This document shows, piece by piece, positions 44,157 to 55,316 of a stretch of DNA of 64,000 bases (positions are counted from its first letter, which is position 1; each line of letters begins with the position of its first letter). This stretch comes from Gordius sp. MW1 (Eukaryota > Nematomorpha > Gordioida > Gordea > Gordiidae): the NCBI GenBank assembly GCA_964036665.1, contig OZ038528.1, positions 16,107,245 through 16,171,244 of the forward strand. Direction: 5' to 3'. The notes under the pieces are model-generated. The model did not search any database. It was given only the letters and a program-made list of their open reading frames with translations, and was not told where the DNA came from. A program made the position numbers and the translations under genes.

Positions 44157-47100
44157 ATGGACATAATTCCTTGCTACAATGGCACAGATAAGATTGATTC
44201 TTATATATTTACCATTAAAAATATTTTTAGGGCCAGGAATATTGAAAATTTGGATAAGAAAGCCACCACGCTGATTTTAGCGTATATGGGCTTATCTCAC
44301 ATCGAGAAGATAAGAACTTTTGTATACCCAAAGGATATTACTAAACTAAAATACAATGAATTGATTCAAATCATCAGAAAGGTATTTACTGTAAAAAATA
44401 CCATTTTTCAAAATAGATTAATGTTTATTCGTTGCCTAAAAAATGATGGAGAGTCAATAAAAGATTATGCAACAAAATTGAAACAAATTGCAGAAGAATG
44501 TGACTTTTCTATACAACTTAATGAAAGGTTGAGGGATCAATTTTTGCATGGAATACAGAATAAAACTTTTGAAATTGAAGTTAGAACAAGATGGCCAGAT
44601 GCAGTTGATCCCGAAGGAAATGCAATTACGTTTGAAGATTTGTATAAAATTGCTGAAGCAATGGAATTAGCAAGAAATGAAGTAGTAACTCATGAAATAG
44701 ATGTAATATATCAAAAGTCTAAGCCAAAATTTAGACATGTCACCACAAAGAAATTTCTCCACCAAGGATCAACATCTACTAAAAGATGTGAGAGATGTGG
44801 AAAGGTGCATGAAGTTAACAAGTGCCCAGCATTTAATAAAGAGTGCTACAAATGCCACAGAAGGGGACACTTTGCAAGATTTTGTCATACAGGATCTGTC
44901 AATATGATAAATACTTTACACGTAAAAAATTATACAAGTTTGGGGATGAAGAAACCCTATATCAAGGTTTGTATCAACCAAAAACTATGCAAGATGCTTT
45001 TCGACACAGGAGCAGCAGTCTCAATTATAAACCAAGAAATTTATAATTTGATTCAGAATCCAACTCTTGAAGAATGCCCAAAATTAAGATCTTTTGGATA
45101 CCATCCAATACCAATCTTAGGAAAAACTAAAGTTACAGTTCAACTTGGTCTAAAAGTTTTGACATTACCTGTAGTGGTTACAACAGCAAACGAAGGGGCA
45201 ATTTTTGGCCTTGACTGGATAAAAGCGTTTGACCTTGACCTGCCGGGTGAGGTTTCAATAAACAAAATACAACAGGAATTAGATTCCCTATTACTTACTC
45301 GGTATCCAACTATATTTAGCGATGGCCCCGGAGTTATTAAGAATTATAAAGTCAAAATATTTTTAAAAGATGAAAGCCAGCCAATATCATTTCAACCCCG
45401 AAGGGTACCGTTTCCGTTAAGGAAAAAAGTAGAATTGGAATTAAAAAGGTTGGAGGACGAAAACATTATTGAACGAGTGGACCCATCTTTAAGTGAAGTT
45501 AAATGGATCACACCAACGGTAAATGTTGTTAAAGGGAATGGTTCTATTCGAATCTGTGGGGATTTCAGAGTTACTTTGAACCCCTACCTTAGTACCAATG
45601 ATCATATGCTGCCAACATTTGATGATCTAATTACAAAAATAGCTGGTGGTGAGAAATATACAGTAATAGATCTACGCGACGCGTATTTACAAATGATGGT
45701 AGATGAAGAGAGTAGACAATTGTTAACAATTGCTACGCATGTTGGTCATTTTAGGTACAAACGGTTGCCATTTGGTTTAGCGACGGCACCAAATCTTTTT
45801 CAACGATATATGGAAAACTTATTAAAGGGAATTCCGCACACTGGGGTACTGTTAGATGATATTATAGTCACGGGGTTAAATCAAGATGACCATTTGGAAA
45901 ATCTAAACGAGGTCCTAAAAGAATACAAAATGCTGGGCTGAAAGCAAAAAAGGAAAAAGTCAAATTTTTCCAAAACTCAGTTATCTATCTAGGACATAAA
46001 ATTGATTCGACAGGTATCCACCCTACAGAAGAACGCATTGAGTCAATTAAGAATTTCAAGATACCAGAAAATAAAAAGGAGCTACGCTCATTTTTAGGTC
46101 TTGTAAATTATCAGGAACGGTTTATTCCTCGATTACACGAAAAATGTGCTCCACTACATGCCTTAACTGGTTCTACCATAATGTGGAGATGGACAATTCA
46201 GGAACAAAAATTTTTGATGAAGTTAAGTTGATGCTTTCATCTACTGACACCTTAGTACCGTATAGTACAACGTTACCAGTTAATCTTGCAGTTGATGCGT
46301 CCGAGACAGGTGTAGGCGCCGTGATATCTCATGTTTTTCCCGACAAATCTGAAAGACCCATAGCTTATGCTTCTAGAACGTTGAGCCAATCAGAAAAACA
46401 TTATTCGACGATTGACCGTGAAGCTAGAGCCATAATTTTTGGAGTTGAGAAATTTAATCAGTATCTCAGAGGACGAAAATTTACGTTAACAACGGACCAC
46501 AAACCGTTAGAAAGAATTTTCGGTTGTAAAAGGGATCTACCCAAAATCGTTAATAACAGGCTGGTACGGTGGGCTTTACTATTAAATTCATATCAATATG
46601 AAATTAAATGGGTAAAAACAACAAATGTGCAGATGCTCTGTCTAGATTGACCACTCACGAAGATGGTGACGATGCAAATATAAACAATATTGGGTTATTA
46701 ATGATCGAGGACTTAACACTGAATAGAGAAATGATTAAAAATGCAATAAAGACAGATCGTAGTTGTCTAGAATTAATTCGTGCTATTGAGCGCAATTGGC
46801 GCATTGACATGTCCAAATTTCAGTTAGATATAAAAGGATATTTCAATAAACGTGAAGAGATTTCATACGAAAGTGGACTACTATTTCTAGGAAATAGGTT
46901 GATCATTCCGAAATCTTTACAGAATTTGGTTCTTCGGATTTTACATCAAGGACATCCGGGAATTACTGGGATGCGAAATGTTTGTCGCTATTATGTTTAT
47001 TGGCCGAGAATGGATGAAGACATTGACAGACATGTAAAATCATGCGAAGGATGTCAAGAAGTGCGACCTCCAGAAAAGCAGGTACCGCTCTATCCATGGA

Positions 47101-47963
47101 ATTTACCTGATCGTGTGTGGGACCGTGTGCACATTGATATAGCTGGTCCAATAGAAGGAAAATGGTGGTTAGTATTAATAGACTCATTCTCAAAATGGGT
47201 TGAGGTAGCAACGGTAACTTCGACAACAACATCGGCCGTAATCAATCATCTACGGAATTGGTTCTGTAGATTTGGAATTCCGACGCAGATTGTGTCAGAC
47301 AATGGACCACAATTTGCTGGACAAGAATTTTTCAAATTCTGTGTTTCAAATAATATTACTCACATAAAATCGACTCCATATCATCCTAAAACCAATGGGC
47401 AGGCCGAAAGGATGATAAGGACGTTAAAAACAAGATATTATGCGGCGAGAAAACAGACTTGGAACAAAGAACTTTGTCTCCAACAGGTCTTGATAAGTTA
47501 CAGAAACTCTCCTCAAGCGACGACGGGAAAAACCCCATCCGAATTATTTTTAGGAAGGAGATTACAAACCGCACTAGATTTAATAAAGCCGGATTTAAGA
47601 AACGTAATAAGGGAGAAGATATGGAAGCAGAAAACATATCACGATCAAAATGTACGTTTTAGGGAATTTGATGTTGGAGATCCAGTATGGATTCGCAACG
47701 AAATTAAGCCGGGATGGTACAAAGGTATTATTGTAGAACGGAAGGGCCACTATTCCTATAATGTCCGGACAGACGGTGGTATCAAAAGAAAACATGCTGA
47801 TCAAATGAAGTTTAGGCTGCGATCACAGTTTATGCCAAGTTTAGAGACTGCGACAACAGGTTTGGAACAAAACATAGAAGGAGTTGAAAGTCCCCCTATA
47901 TTGCGACGTTCAACAAGAATATCAAAACCACCGGTACGATTCCACGATGAATTTAACTTTTAA
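44157..47963 (+). pseudogene. Gypsy gag-pol coding region (fossil)
   Basis: Parts in order, with approximate positions: Gag (44,157-44,750); CCHC zinc knuckles (44,790-44,890, CYKCHRRGHFARFCH); aspartic protease (44,960-45,220, LFDTGAAVSII); reverse transcriptase (45,330-46,000); RNase H (46,270-46,640, VDASETGVGAV); integrase with HHCC finger (46,940-47,070), D-D-E core (47,110-47,460) and C-terminal part to 47,963. The order RT-RNase H-integrase is that of Ty3/Gypsy. The coding capacity is nearly whole, with about two breaks. Confidence 0.9.
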
Positions 47964-47975
47964 AATAGGGAGAAA
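47962..47975 (+). other. Polypurine tract of the LTR element
   Basis: The purine-rich AAAATAGGGAGAAA lies directly before the 3' LTR, where Gypsy elements prime plus-strand synthesis. Confidence 0.7.
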
Positions 47976-48145
47976 TGTAATATCATAGATTTATACTTTG
48001 TATTTTGATATACGTTTAAGTTCGTTGTTCCTAGTGTAAGATATACACGTTTTTTCAGGATCACATGTTTTAGTTGATTTTGCATATTAATAAAAAGCTT
48101 CAGCGATTTTAGTTGATATACTACATTGTAGTTAAGAATACTACA
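47976..48145 (+). repeat. 3' LTR
   Basis: 170 bp, the partner of the 5' LTR, starting TGTAATATC and ending ATACTACA. It is followed by the ACTC duplication and then LINE sequence. Confidence 0.92.
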
Positions 48146-48587
48146 ACTCTAAGACCGGTGTTACTCTATGGAAGTGAAACATGGGCTTTAAACACCACGG
48201 AAGGAAAGCTATTACAAGCCACGGAGATGAAAATGATACGGTGGAGCTTGGGGTATACTAAGCTCGACCATATGACGAATGACTTTCTCATGACAAAAAT
48301 GGGTATTTAACCTATGGCGGACATGATTAACGAAAATCGGCTAAGTGGTATGGGCATATACTAAGAAGGGACACGGATGACGTAAATCGAAAAGTACTGG
48401 ACATGGAGGTACCGGGGAAGAGAGGAAGAGGACGACCCCGTGTCACGTGGAAAGGGCTAGTCGATAAAGTTATGAAAATTAAAGAGATTAGTCAAGACAT
48501 GGCGCTCACCCGGTCAAGATGGAAGAAGCTTATCAGAACAAACCCCACGAATGTGGGACCAAATAACTGATAAAGAAGAAGAAGATG
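48146..48587 (+). pseudogene. LINE 3' region resuming after the LTR insertion
   Basis: Encodes LRPVLLYGSETWALNTTEGK and on to the RTE C-terminus (PGKRGRGRPRVTWKG-like), in broken frame. It ends in the simple repeat GAAGAAGAAG. The same 3' region in reverse is at 32,765-32,819 and from 34,706. Confidence 0.8.
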
Positions 48588-50250
48588 TAATCTAAAAGTT
48601 AAATTAATACATATCGGGTTAATTGATTATATAATTAATACCAGTAGAGCTTCAATCCCTTCGCTTATTAGCCAGAATTCTTCCCAATAAAAATTGTTCA
48701 CAAATTCACGATTTGTAATATTTGCAGATCGAGAATATATATTTAAAGCAATAATTAAATTTTTAAGTGGAAGAACCTGACACAAATTTAGGTGCACTCA
48801 GGCCAATAATCTTTAAATCTCCTGCAGAAAATCAAAATAAAACGGCAGTCTGGCCGGTGGGGCTTGAACAAAAAATTAAAAAGATATTCGGCTCGTTTGA
48901 TTGATAAAATTTGGATTCATTAGGGTTTTCATAAAAAACTACACAAAGGTCATGGCTCTGAAATATTCAGAATTGTAATTAATAAAGAAACTGCAATATT
49001 GTTATTTTATGGCATATTGAATAGTTAATTTCCTTGAAGGAACTAATACAGTTCCTTTTTAAGATCTAAATTTTGCCCTTGAAATCTCTTTCCCTAGTAT
49101 TTAAAAATAACAAATCTTAAATTTAAAAGATTTTATCCCTCATAAAGAATATTAAAAAAAAACAAATCTTAAGTCGTGGTTAATTCTTTAGCCGATGATG
49201 TTTTTAAGTTTTTAATAATTTATTTTTAGGTAAGTAAGACATCAAAAAACTAATTAGAGCTAATGTAATGTAAAACCAATTAAAATTCACCGAATAAATA
49301 TTAAAAGGAAGTTTTGTTTGAATTTTTGGCATCTCGTTGCTAAACAATATTATAACCCATCAGTGGCGTAAATGAGGCTAGCCCTGTTTTTTGATTAATA
49401 ACTAAATTAAATGGGTTAAAATATTATAGTTTAGTTATATCAAAGACTTTGAGACACTTATAAAAACCTAAAAACATAATATCTACATCTAATTTAATTT
49501 GACTTAATTTTTGACAAAATGCGTTGTAAAAATTTTTTCTGCCAGATTTCCCCCCCCCCTCGTGAAAATCCTGGCTACGCGCCTGTCACCCATATACATT
49601 TATGAGATGCTCTAGAAAAATTATTAAAAGTTCAATTAAAACTATAAAATAGACAAAGCTCTAATATGGTAGAATTGACTGGACATTGGCTATTTTAATT
49701 CTTGTCAACAATAACAAAATTATTTCTATTAGCTAAAGAATAGTCTCACAAAATTAAATAAAAGTATAAATGCTTAAATGGACATCATGGGCTTTCCCAG
49801 GGGAGACATAAAGGGCAAGCACAAATCCAAAAATTCGTACACATTTAGTAACACTTATAAAAAATAATCATCCATTTACTCCTCCTTAAACTGTTTTAAA
49901 ATTCGTTGCACCCCCTAATTTAAATCCTGGTACGCTCAAGGTAATTTTTTAAAATGATAAATTTTATATTTTCAAGAATCAATGCTCATTTAGAACAATT
50001 TCGAAACTGGCACCAGCGTAATGCCAATTATTAACTTTATAAATTAAAGGCTGTTTAAATAAAGAATTTCGATATAAATTTTGATTATTTGCGTTTATTC
50101 GGATAATACAATTAGGGCAATCAGTCACTAACAAACGTAACAAAATGGTGGTTTTAAACAAATTTGAGAGAATGAATTGTGGGTTATGGGCAAACTTGTG
50201 GTTAAAACCGTAATCAAATTATACTTTTTATTTTCGGACTATTAAACCTT
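48588..50250 (+). repeat. Duplicated segment, copy 2
   Basis: The counterpart of 38,724-40,160, roughly 75-80% alike by eye, with one hAT-like MITE (49,361-49,585) present only in this copy. Homology begins almost exactly at the LINE 3' end. No coding sequence is recognised. Confidence 0.75.
49361..49585. mobile_element. hAT-like MITE, CAGTGGCGTA / TACGCGCCTG ends
   Basis: A 225-bp copy of the family at 17,824. It is flanked by TAACCCAT and TCACCCAT (7 of 8) and inserted into duplicated segment copy 2 after duplication. Confidence 0.83.
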
Positions 50251-50252
50251 AT

Positions 50253-50405
50253 GAGTGGCGCAGCTAGCCTTTTGGCCTTGGGGGGGGGGGGGCTGAGCTG
50301 GTCAAATAGGGGGGGGGCGGACAAAAAAAAAATTCCTACGCCTTAAGAATAAAAAATATTTAAGTTTTGCCCTCCCCCCAAAAAAACTCAAATACGACCA
50401 TGGGT
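50253..50405. mobile_element. Decayed hAT-like MITE
   Basis: It begins GAGTGGCGCAGCTAGCC, with long poly-G tracts inside. The right end (TACGACCATGG) is a poor match and no target duplication is evident. Confidence 0.4.
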
Positions 50406-50564
50406 CAAATGTAATTGAAAATTTTTTCCCCCATAAACGTTGGACAAACTTAAAATTCCGTTACTACTTTGTGTATTTTTTCTATTAACATCACACTAAT
50501 ATGTCCCCTCATGTTTATAGGGCATAAAATAAATAAAATTTATTCATAATCATAAATAAAATAA

Positions 50565-51615
50565 AACTCGGGCCTTCGGCCCTCGTGGGAAGGGGGAGAA
50601 GGGAAGGGGAAGGGGAAGGGGAAGGGGAGGAGGGGAAGGGGGGACGACTCATCTATACTCCGTATAAACGTATCATATTTGCTATGCAATTTATGGGCGA
50701 GAAAGGTGGGAAGGGGCGAGAATGCCTATAGGGGGGTATTAAATGCCTAATGATTAATTAATTATTTATAAAAATTTTCCATTTATAGGCAAAATGTAAT
50801 ATAGGCAAGAGTTAGGGTTAGATTTAGTGTTTGCATCTAGTTGCGTATTACATTAGTTTTCATGGCCTTTAGTGATTATGGGTCTAACAAACATTATATT
50901 ATAAAACATCACAATGTTAAGAATTTGCAGAATTGTTGGGAGAAATTTTTTGTTGAATTTGAACAATTTTTAATTAAAAAAATAAAAAATTTGGCGAATG
51001 GTCATTTTTTCTCCATTGGTCAGTACCAACAGATACTCTATAAGTCAATGATAGCCAAAAAAACGGAAAAAAAATTTTGATGCTCACTTTGGCCAATGGT
51101 CATTTTTTTCCATTGGTCAGCAGCTAGCACACGGTAAAAATGTATATAAATTCATAAGAGCAAAAAAAAACAAAAAAAAATTTTCGAATCACATTTTGGC
51201 CAATGGTCATTTTTTTCATTGGTCAGCAGCCAGCGGACGGCCAAAAATTCTTATTATCAATGATAGTAACAAGAACAATCATAAGAGTCAAAAAAACTCC
51301 GGGATTCTAACTAAAAAACTAGTTAAATTGCATAGCAATTAAAAGTAAACAACTTTTATTTATGTTTATTATATAATAGCTAATTTAACAAATCTTATAT
51401 ATAACACACCGAGGGAGATAGAGATGAGGGGTGGGACACCTCTTATGCATTAATTTAAAAAATAACACAGCGAGGGAGATAGAGATGAGGGGTGGGGCAC
51501 CTCTTTCTCATGCATTAATTTAAAAAATCGATAACCTAATATACCCAATGCAAATAGATAGGTGGACGGACGGACGGACACCAAAAAACGAGCCCATAAA
51601 TTGCATAGCAATTAA
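50565..51615 (+). repeat. Composite tandem-repeat element, copy C
   Basis: The shortest copy (1.05 kb), same orientation as A: palindromic CTCGGGCCTTCGGCCC end, long (GGGAA)n tract, small open frame, only three hairpin minisatellite units (50,990-51,240), one 58-bp unit, the 61-bp duplication, GGACGGACGGACGG and the CATAAATTGCATAGCAATT end. Copies therefore differ mainly in tandem-unit number. Confidence 0.82.
50862..51080 (+). CDS. Small conserved open frame in composite repeat C
   Basis: 72 codons, starting MAFSDYGSNKHYIIKHHNVK and ending shortly after SMIAKK. It is identical in protein to copy B over the shared 68 residues, despite silent nucleotide differences. No family is recognised. 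Confidence 0.3.
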   Translation: MAFSDYGSNKHYIIKHHNVKNLQNCWEKFFVEFEQFLIKKIKNLANGHFFSIGQYQQILYKSMIAKKTEKKF

Positions 51616-51694
51616 CAAAGTGATGTAGTTGAAACAATATAGAAAATTTCACATGTTATAATAAGTTTTAGGTTCTAAATTAGTTATTAATAAC

Positions 51695-52356
51695 TAGAGC
51701 CCTGCGGGCCGCCCGAAGTCCAACCCGGCCCGACCCAATCGGGTTTCGGGGCGGGTTCGGGCAGAATTTTATAAAATAATCGGGACTCGGGGGACCTGCT
51801 GCGGCGGCCCGACCCGAGGCCCGAGCCCGGCTCGAATGGAACTAAAGCGAATTAATCTTTTATAAAATAGGATTTAAATAAACTCAACTTATCTTCGCAC
51901 AGTAAACTTGAGCTTTTTTCCATTGCCTAGACCTGAATTGCAAATCTTACTATAGTACTTAATTAGAATCATAGTAGCTGTTACAACTTTAGAAATAAGA
52001 AAAGTAACTATTTACAGAAGTTTTTTTATTTAAAACTGTTAAAAATAAATTTTATAGAGTCAAATTTTTAGCTTTAAAAAATAAGCTGTTTAAACTGTAA
52101 CGAGTGAAAACGGATTTTTTATTTCAAACTTATCTTAGTTGTAAATTACGAGTAATAACACTTTAATGCATTTTATATTTAGATGGTGAAAAAATTTCAA
52201 TATAATTTATTAAAAATTTATTTGTAAAATCGAGTCGGGCTCGGGTCGGGCCAAAAATAAAAAAAGTCTTTCGGGCTCTGGCCGGGCTGGGGCAAAAAAA
52301 AATTGAGAAGTCGGGCTCAGGCCGGGCTCGGGCAGAAGAAATTTTGCAGGCCTCTA
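51695..52356. mobile_element. GC-motif hAT-like MITE
   Basis: A 662-bp element, TAGAGCCCTGC to GCAGGCCTCTA. It is flanked by TTAATAAC and TAAATAAC (7 of 8). Dense GGCCCGACCC/GGGCTCGGGC motifs fill about 150 bp at each end; the middle is AT-rich and non-coding. Confidence 0.87.
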
Positions 52357-54054
52357 TAAATAACACAGGCGTAGGCGAATTTAGAGTCTTGCAAATTGTT
52401 TTTCAATGGGTTGAGCTCAATTCAAGCTTTGGGTTTATGCCCGTCCAAAAAATAATGTTTTTAAGCCCTTTTAATTATTAAACAAATTAAAAATTCAGAA
52501 TCTAAATTTATCTCGTAGCATACAATAAAGTTAATTGCTATTAATAAGTGAGAAAACATAAAAATTTCGATAATTGATTTGTCGAATATTAAATTACTTT
52601 GCAACGATGGAATCATCCTATTTTTCAATTCAATATTAAAATTCTTTGCTTTGCAGTTAAGAAAAATTATTTAAAATATAATTTGAGAACCCAATAATTA
52701 TAGTAGAATCCAAGTTACAGGAATCTTCTCGAGCCCGATTAGTTGATACTTGATACAATTATTTTATTAATATCGTTATTTCTGACGGTCTGGCACTTTC
52801 TTTAAAATCTAATTATTCGCAACATTATTCCCAGTAATAAAAAGATTTAGGAATTGAATCTTTTGTTACTTATCAACACAAATAATTTTTTAAGAAATTC
52901 ATTTATTTAGTAAAGTAAAATTGAATATTACGCCACTATTTTATTTGCATTACATAAGTTTTATAAAATTTTGTCCGCGGGGGGGGGGAACCCCAAAACC
53001 ATCCCCTTGAGTACGCCACTGCCCCCCCCCTTACATCACCTAAAAATTAAAATGAACTAATAAATTCAACGGCTAAATGAACCTTAAAAATATTCTGTCA
53101 AAATTATGTAATTATGTCAACTCAACAATTTGACACAATTTTCACCCTTTATTGTCTTATACAGCATCTTTATTTTTTCTTTGTAATATTATAATTAAAA
53201 CTTTTATTCAGAAACAATAATATTAATATTTATATTGTTTCTTAATTAAGATAAAAAAAATGGCTTAAGGGGCCCAGGAGGGACCCAAGATTTTTCGCTG
53301 GGAGGGGAACATAAGGCCCGATTTTTGCTCTTGGGGGGCCCGTCCACCCCCTAGCTACGCCACTGATTTCAAAAACTTATATATTTTGTGAAGCAAACTA
53401 ACTTGAATATCAAAAAACGGCCCTGAAAATTGTTAAGTGGTATCAATAAAAATCGAATTTTTATAATGCTACTCTCTATATTTACACCGTTATATTCTCA
53501 CATTATTTATGCATTTTGGGTTATGTTTAATTTATTTGCTTATTTTGATTGGAAATAACGATCATTTTTATTTTTTGTTAAGTAAATGGGAGGGAAAGAA
53601 AATAGAAAAATGGAAAAAGTACTAATAAAATAATATTAACTAAAAGAAATAAAATACTTGATAATTTTAATATTGATTTTAAAATGATATGGTGACGGTG
53701 AGTAATCCTTTTTTTATAAGAATCATATTATAACATCTTGTTTCCATGCCTTTTAGCGCATAGCTAGTCAGGGTAAAATATGAAAAAGCAACTGAACAAT
53801 TATTTGCATAAAATTTTGTTAAAAAATATAATAACAAACTAAACGCTTTCATGATATCTGTAGGGTTTATGCACGGAATGAAATATTTGTTAACAATAAA
53901 ACTCAATATACGTTTTAAAAATTGGAAAAGACTTGAACTTGCTACCTTTTTTCCAATTGTTAGAAATCAACTAGTAATAAATTATCCACAATTTATAATT
54001 TAGGGGAAGGCGAAAATTTTTTAAGTGTGTTACATAAATTTGATGCTTATGTCT
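52357..54054. other. AT-rich sequence with two lone MITE ends
   Basis: No gene is recognised. Right-hand hAT-like ends lie at about 53,011-53,021 (GTACGCCACTG) and 53,352-53,365 (TAGCTACGCCACTG), beside G/C homopolymer tracts, but I find no matching left ends. Confidence 0.4.
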
Positions 54055-54460
54055 CAGAGACCAGATAGGTCCGGCCCGATACTCAACCTTGCCGGTCCGG
54101 CCCACGCACCGGGCCGGGCAACTCGTAAATTTCGATTTTCGGACGGGTCCGGGCGGGCACCATAACAGCATTCGGGCTCGGACTTAATGAAATTTTTTAT
54201 ATAGTGTATTATTTTGTTTTCGTGTATCATTTTTTTTATTTTATTCTATATATTTATTAATCTTCTTTTCAGGAAAATCGAAAATTAATATTTTTCAGAA
54301 AATATGACAAAATCATACTAAAAATTTAAAAAAATTCGGGCAGTTTCAATAATTCGTACATGATCGGGCGGACACCTAAAGGGGTTCGGGCGGGTAATTT
54401 AGTTATAAAATTGGATCGGGCGGGGTTCGGGCAGAAAAATATAAACAAATTTGACCTTTG
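54055..54460. mobile_element. GC-motif hAT-like MITE, diverged
   Basis: Ends CAGAGACCAGAT and the inverse of CAAAGGTCAAAT enclose GGTCCGGCCCG and GGGCGGGTTCGGGC motifs. The flanks TTATGTCT and TTATCCCC match at only 5 of 8, so this copy is older. Confidence 0.6.
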
Positions 54461-54983
54461 TTATCCCCATCTTATCCTGATAATGCATAGATCCTTTTAA
54501 AAATAAATTTTGATAGCTCTACTAACATATAATAAAATTATGAAAAATAAATTATTCGCGTAATTTTCATTGGCTTTAAGTAAGAGGAAATACTTTTAAT
54601 TTTGCTAAAAGATTTGGGATTAAATTTTGTTAGGTGCTCATTATCTACCTTTCCACAAACAAACATCACTGAGCATCTCCTTTGTCGTCTTAATGATTAA
54701 CTTATTATAAGTAATAATTTTATTCAATTAGAGGAAAGCTATTAGGTGCTTGATTTTTCAACAAGATTTTTTTCAAATTTAAGCTAATTTAAATTTAATT
54801 AAAAAGTATTTTCACGGCATAAAGAAATTTTGACCTTGAAAAATAGCCGTGTCTAACGAAAGTTTAATCCCTTCATTTGCACGTAAATTATAGTTAGTTA
54901 CAATGGTTTTTGAATGAATGATATATGAGTGATCACGCACCGTTAGTAATTGTGAACATAAAAATTTGGTAAATATAAATGTA

Positions 54984-55314
54984 CAGTCAAAACCGTTTAA
55001 TTGCAAAGCCTTGGGCCTGATTTTTTTTCGCTATTAACCGATATTTCGCGATTAAACGATGGGAATAAAAGTAGATGTACATTATATTAAATAATCATTT
55101 CTTACGCTGCGCAATAAAACGATATTTTATATAATTATCTGGTTGATTTAAGGACTCGAAAATGTTTGTGAATATCCGATCTTGTACTATTGAGCGATTT
55201 GTCAAAAAACGATGTTTTTGTTAATATTATCGTTTAAAAAAACAAAATGGCGGTTAACTTCGCGATTAAAAGATTTTCGCGATTATCCGATTTGCGATTA
55301 AGAAGTTTCGACTG
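54984..55314. mobile_element. pogo/Tc1-mariner-like MITE
   Basis: A 331-bp element flanked by TA (54,982-54,983 and 55,315-55,316). The left end is CAGTCAAAACCGTTTAATTGC; the right end in reverse is CAGTCGAAACTTCTTAATCGC. The interior repeats TTCGCGATTAAA-type motifs. CAGT-starting ends with a TA duplication are characteristic of pogo/Tigger MITEs. Confidence 0.82.
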
Positions 55315-55316
55315 TA

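Larger units (their letters stand above)
43948..48145 (+). mobile_element. Ty3/Gypsy LTR retrotransposon (fossil copy)
   Basis: A 4.2-kb element with LTRs at both ends and a 4-bp target duplication ACTC (43,944-43,947 and 48,146-48,149), inserted in the RTE LINE. Gag, protease, reverse transcriptase, RNase H and integrase regions are all recognisable in Gypsy order. The LTRs are nearly identical, so the insertion is young on an evolutionary scale, and younger than the LINE that carries it. The copy is broken, with about two interruptions of its coding region. Lineage: probably near Mag, judged from the integrase and RT style (inference). Confidence 0.92.
41400..48587 (+). mobile_element. RTE-type LINE, carrying an LTR element
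   Basis: A near full-length RTE-clade non-LTR retrotransposon. There is a short GC-richer 5' region from about 41,400, an endonuclease, a reverse transcriptase, and a 3' end of GAAGAAGAAG repeats. The part at 43,948-48,149 is an inserted Gypsy-type element; LINE sequence resumes at 48,146 with ...RPVLLYGSETWAL, a motif conserved after RT in RTE elements. RTE elements copy themselves by target-primed reverse transcription. Multiple frameshifts and stops make this copy inactive. Confidence 0.85.
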
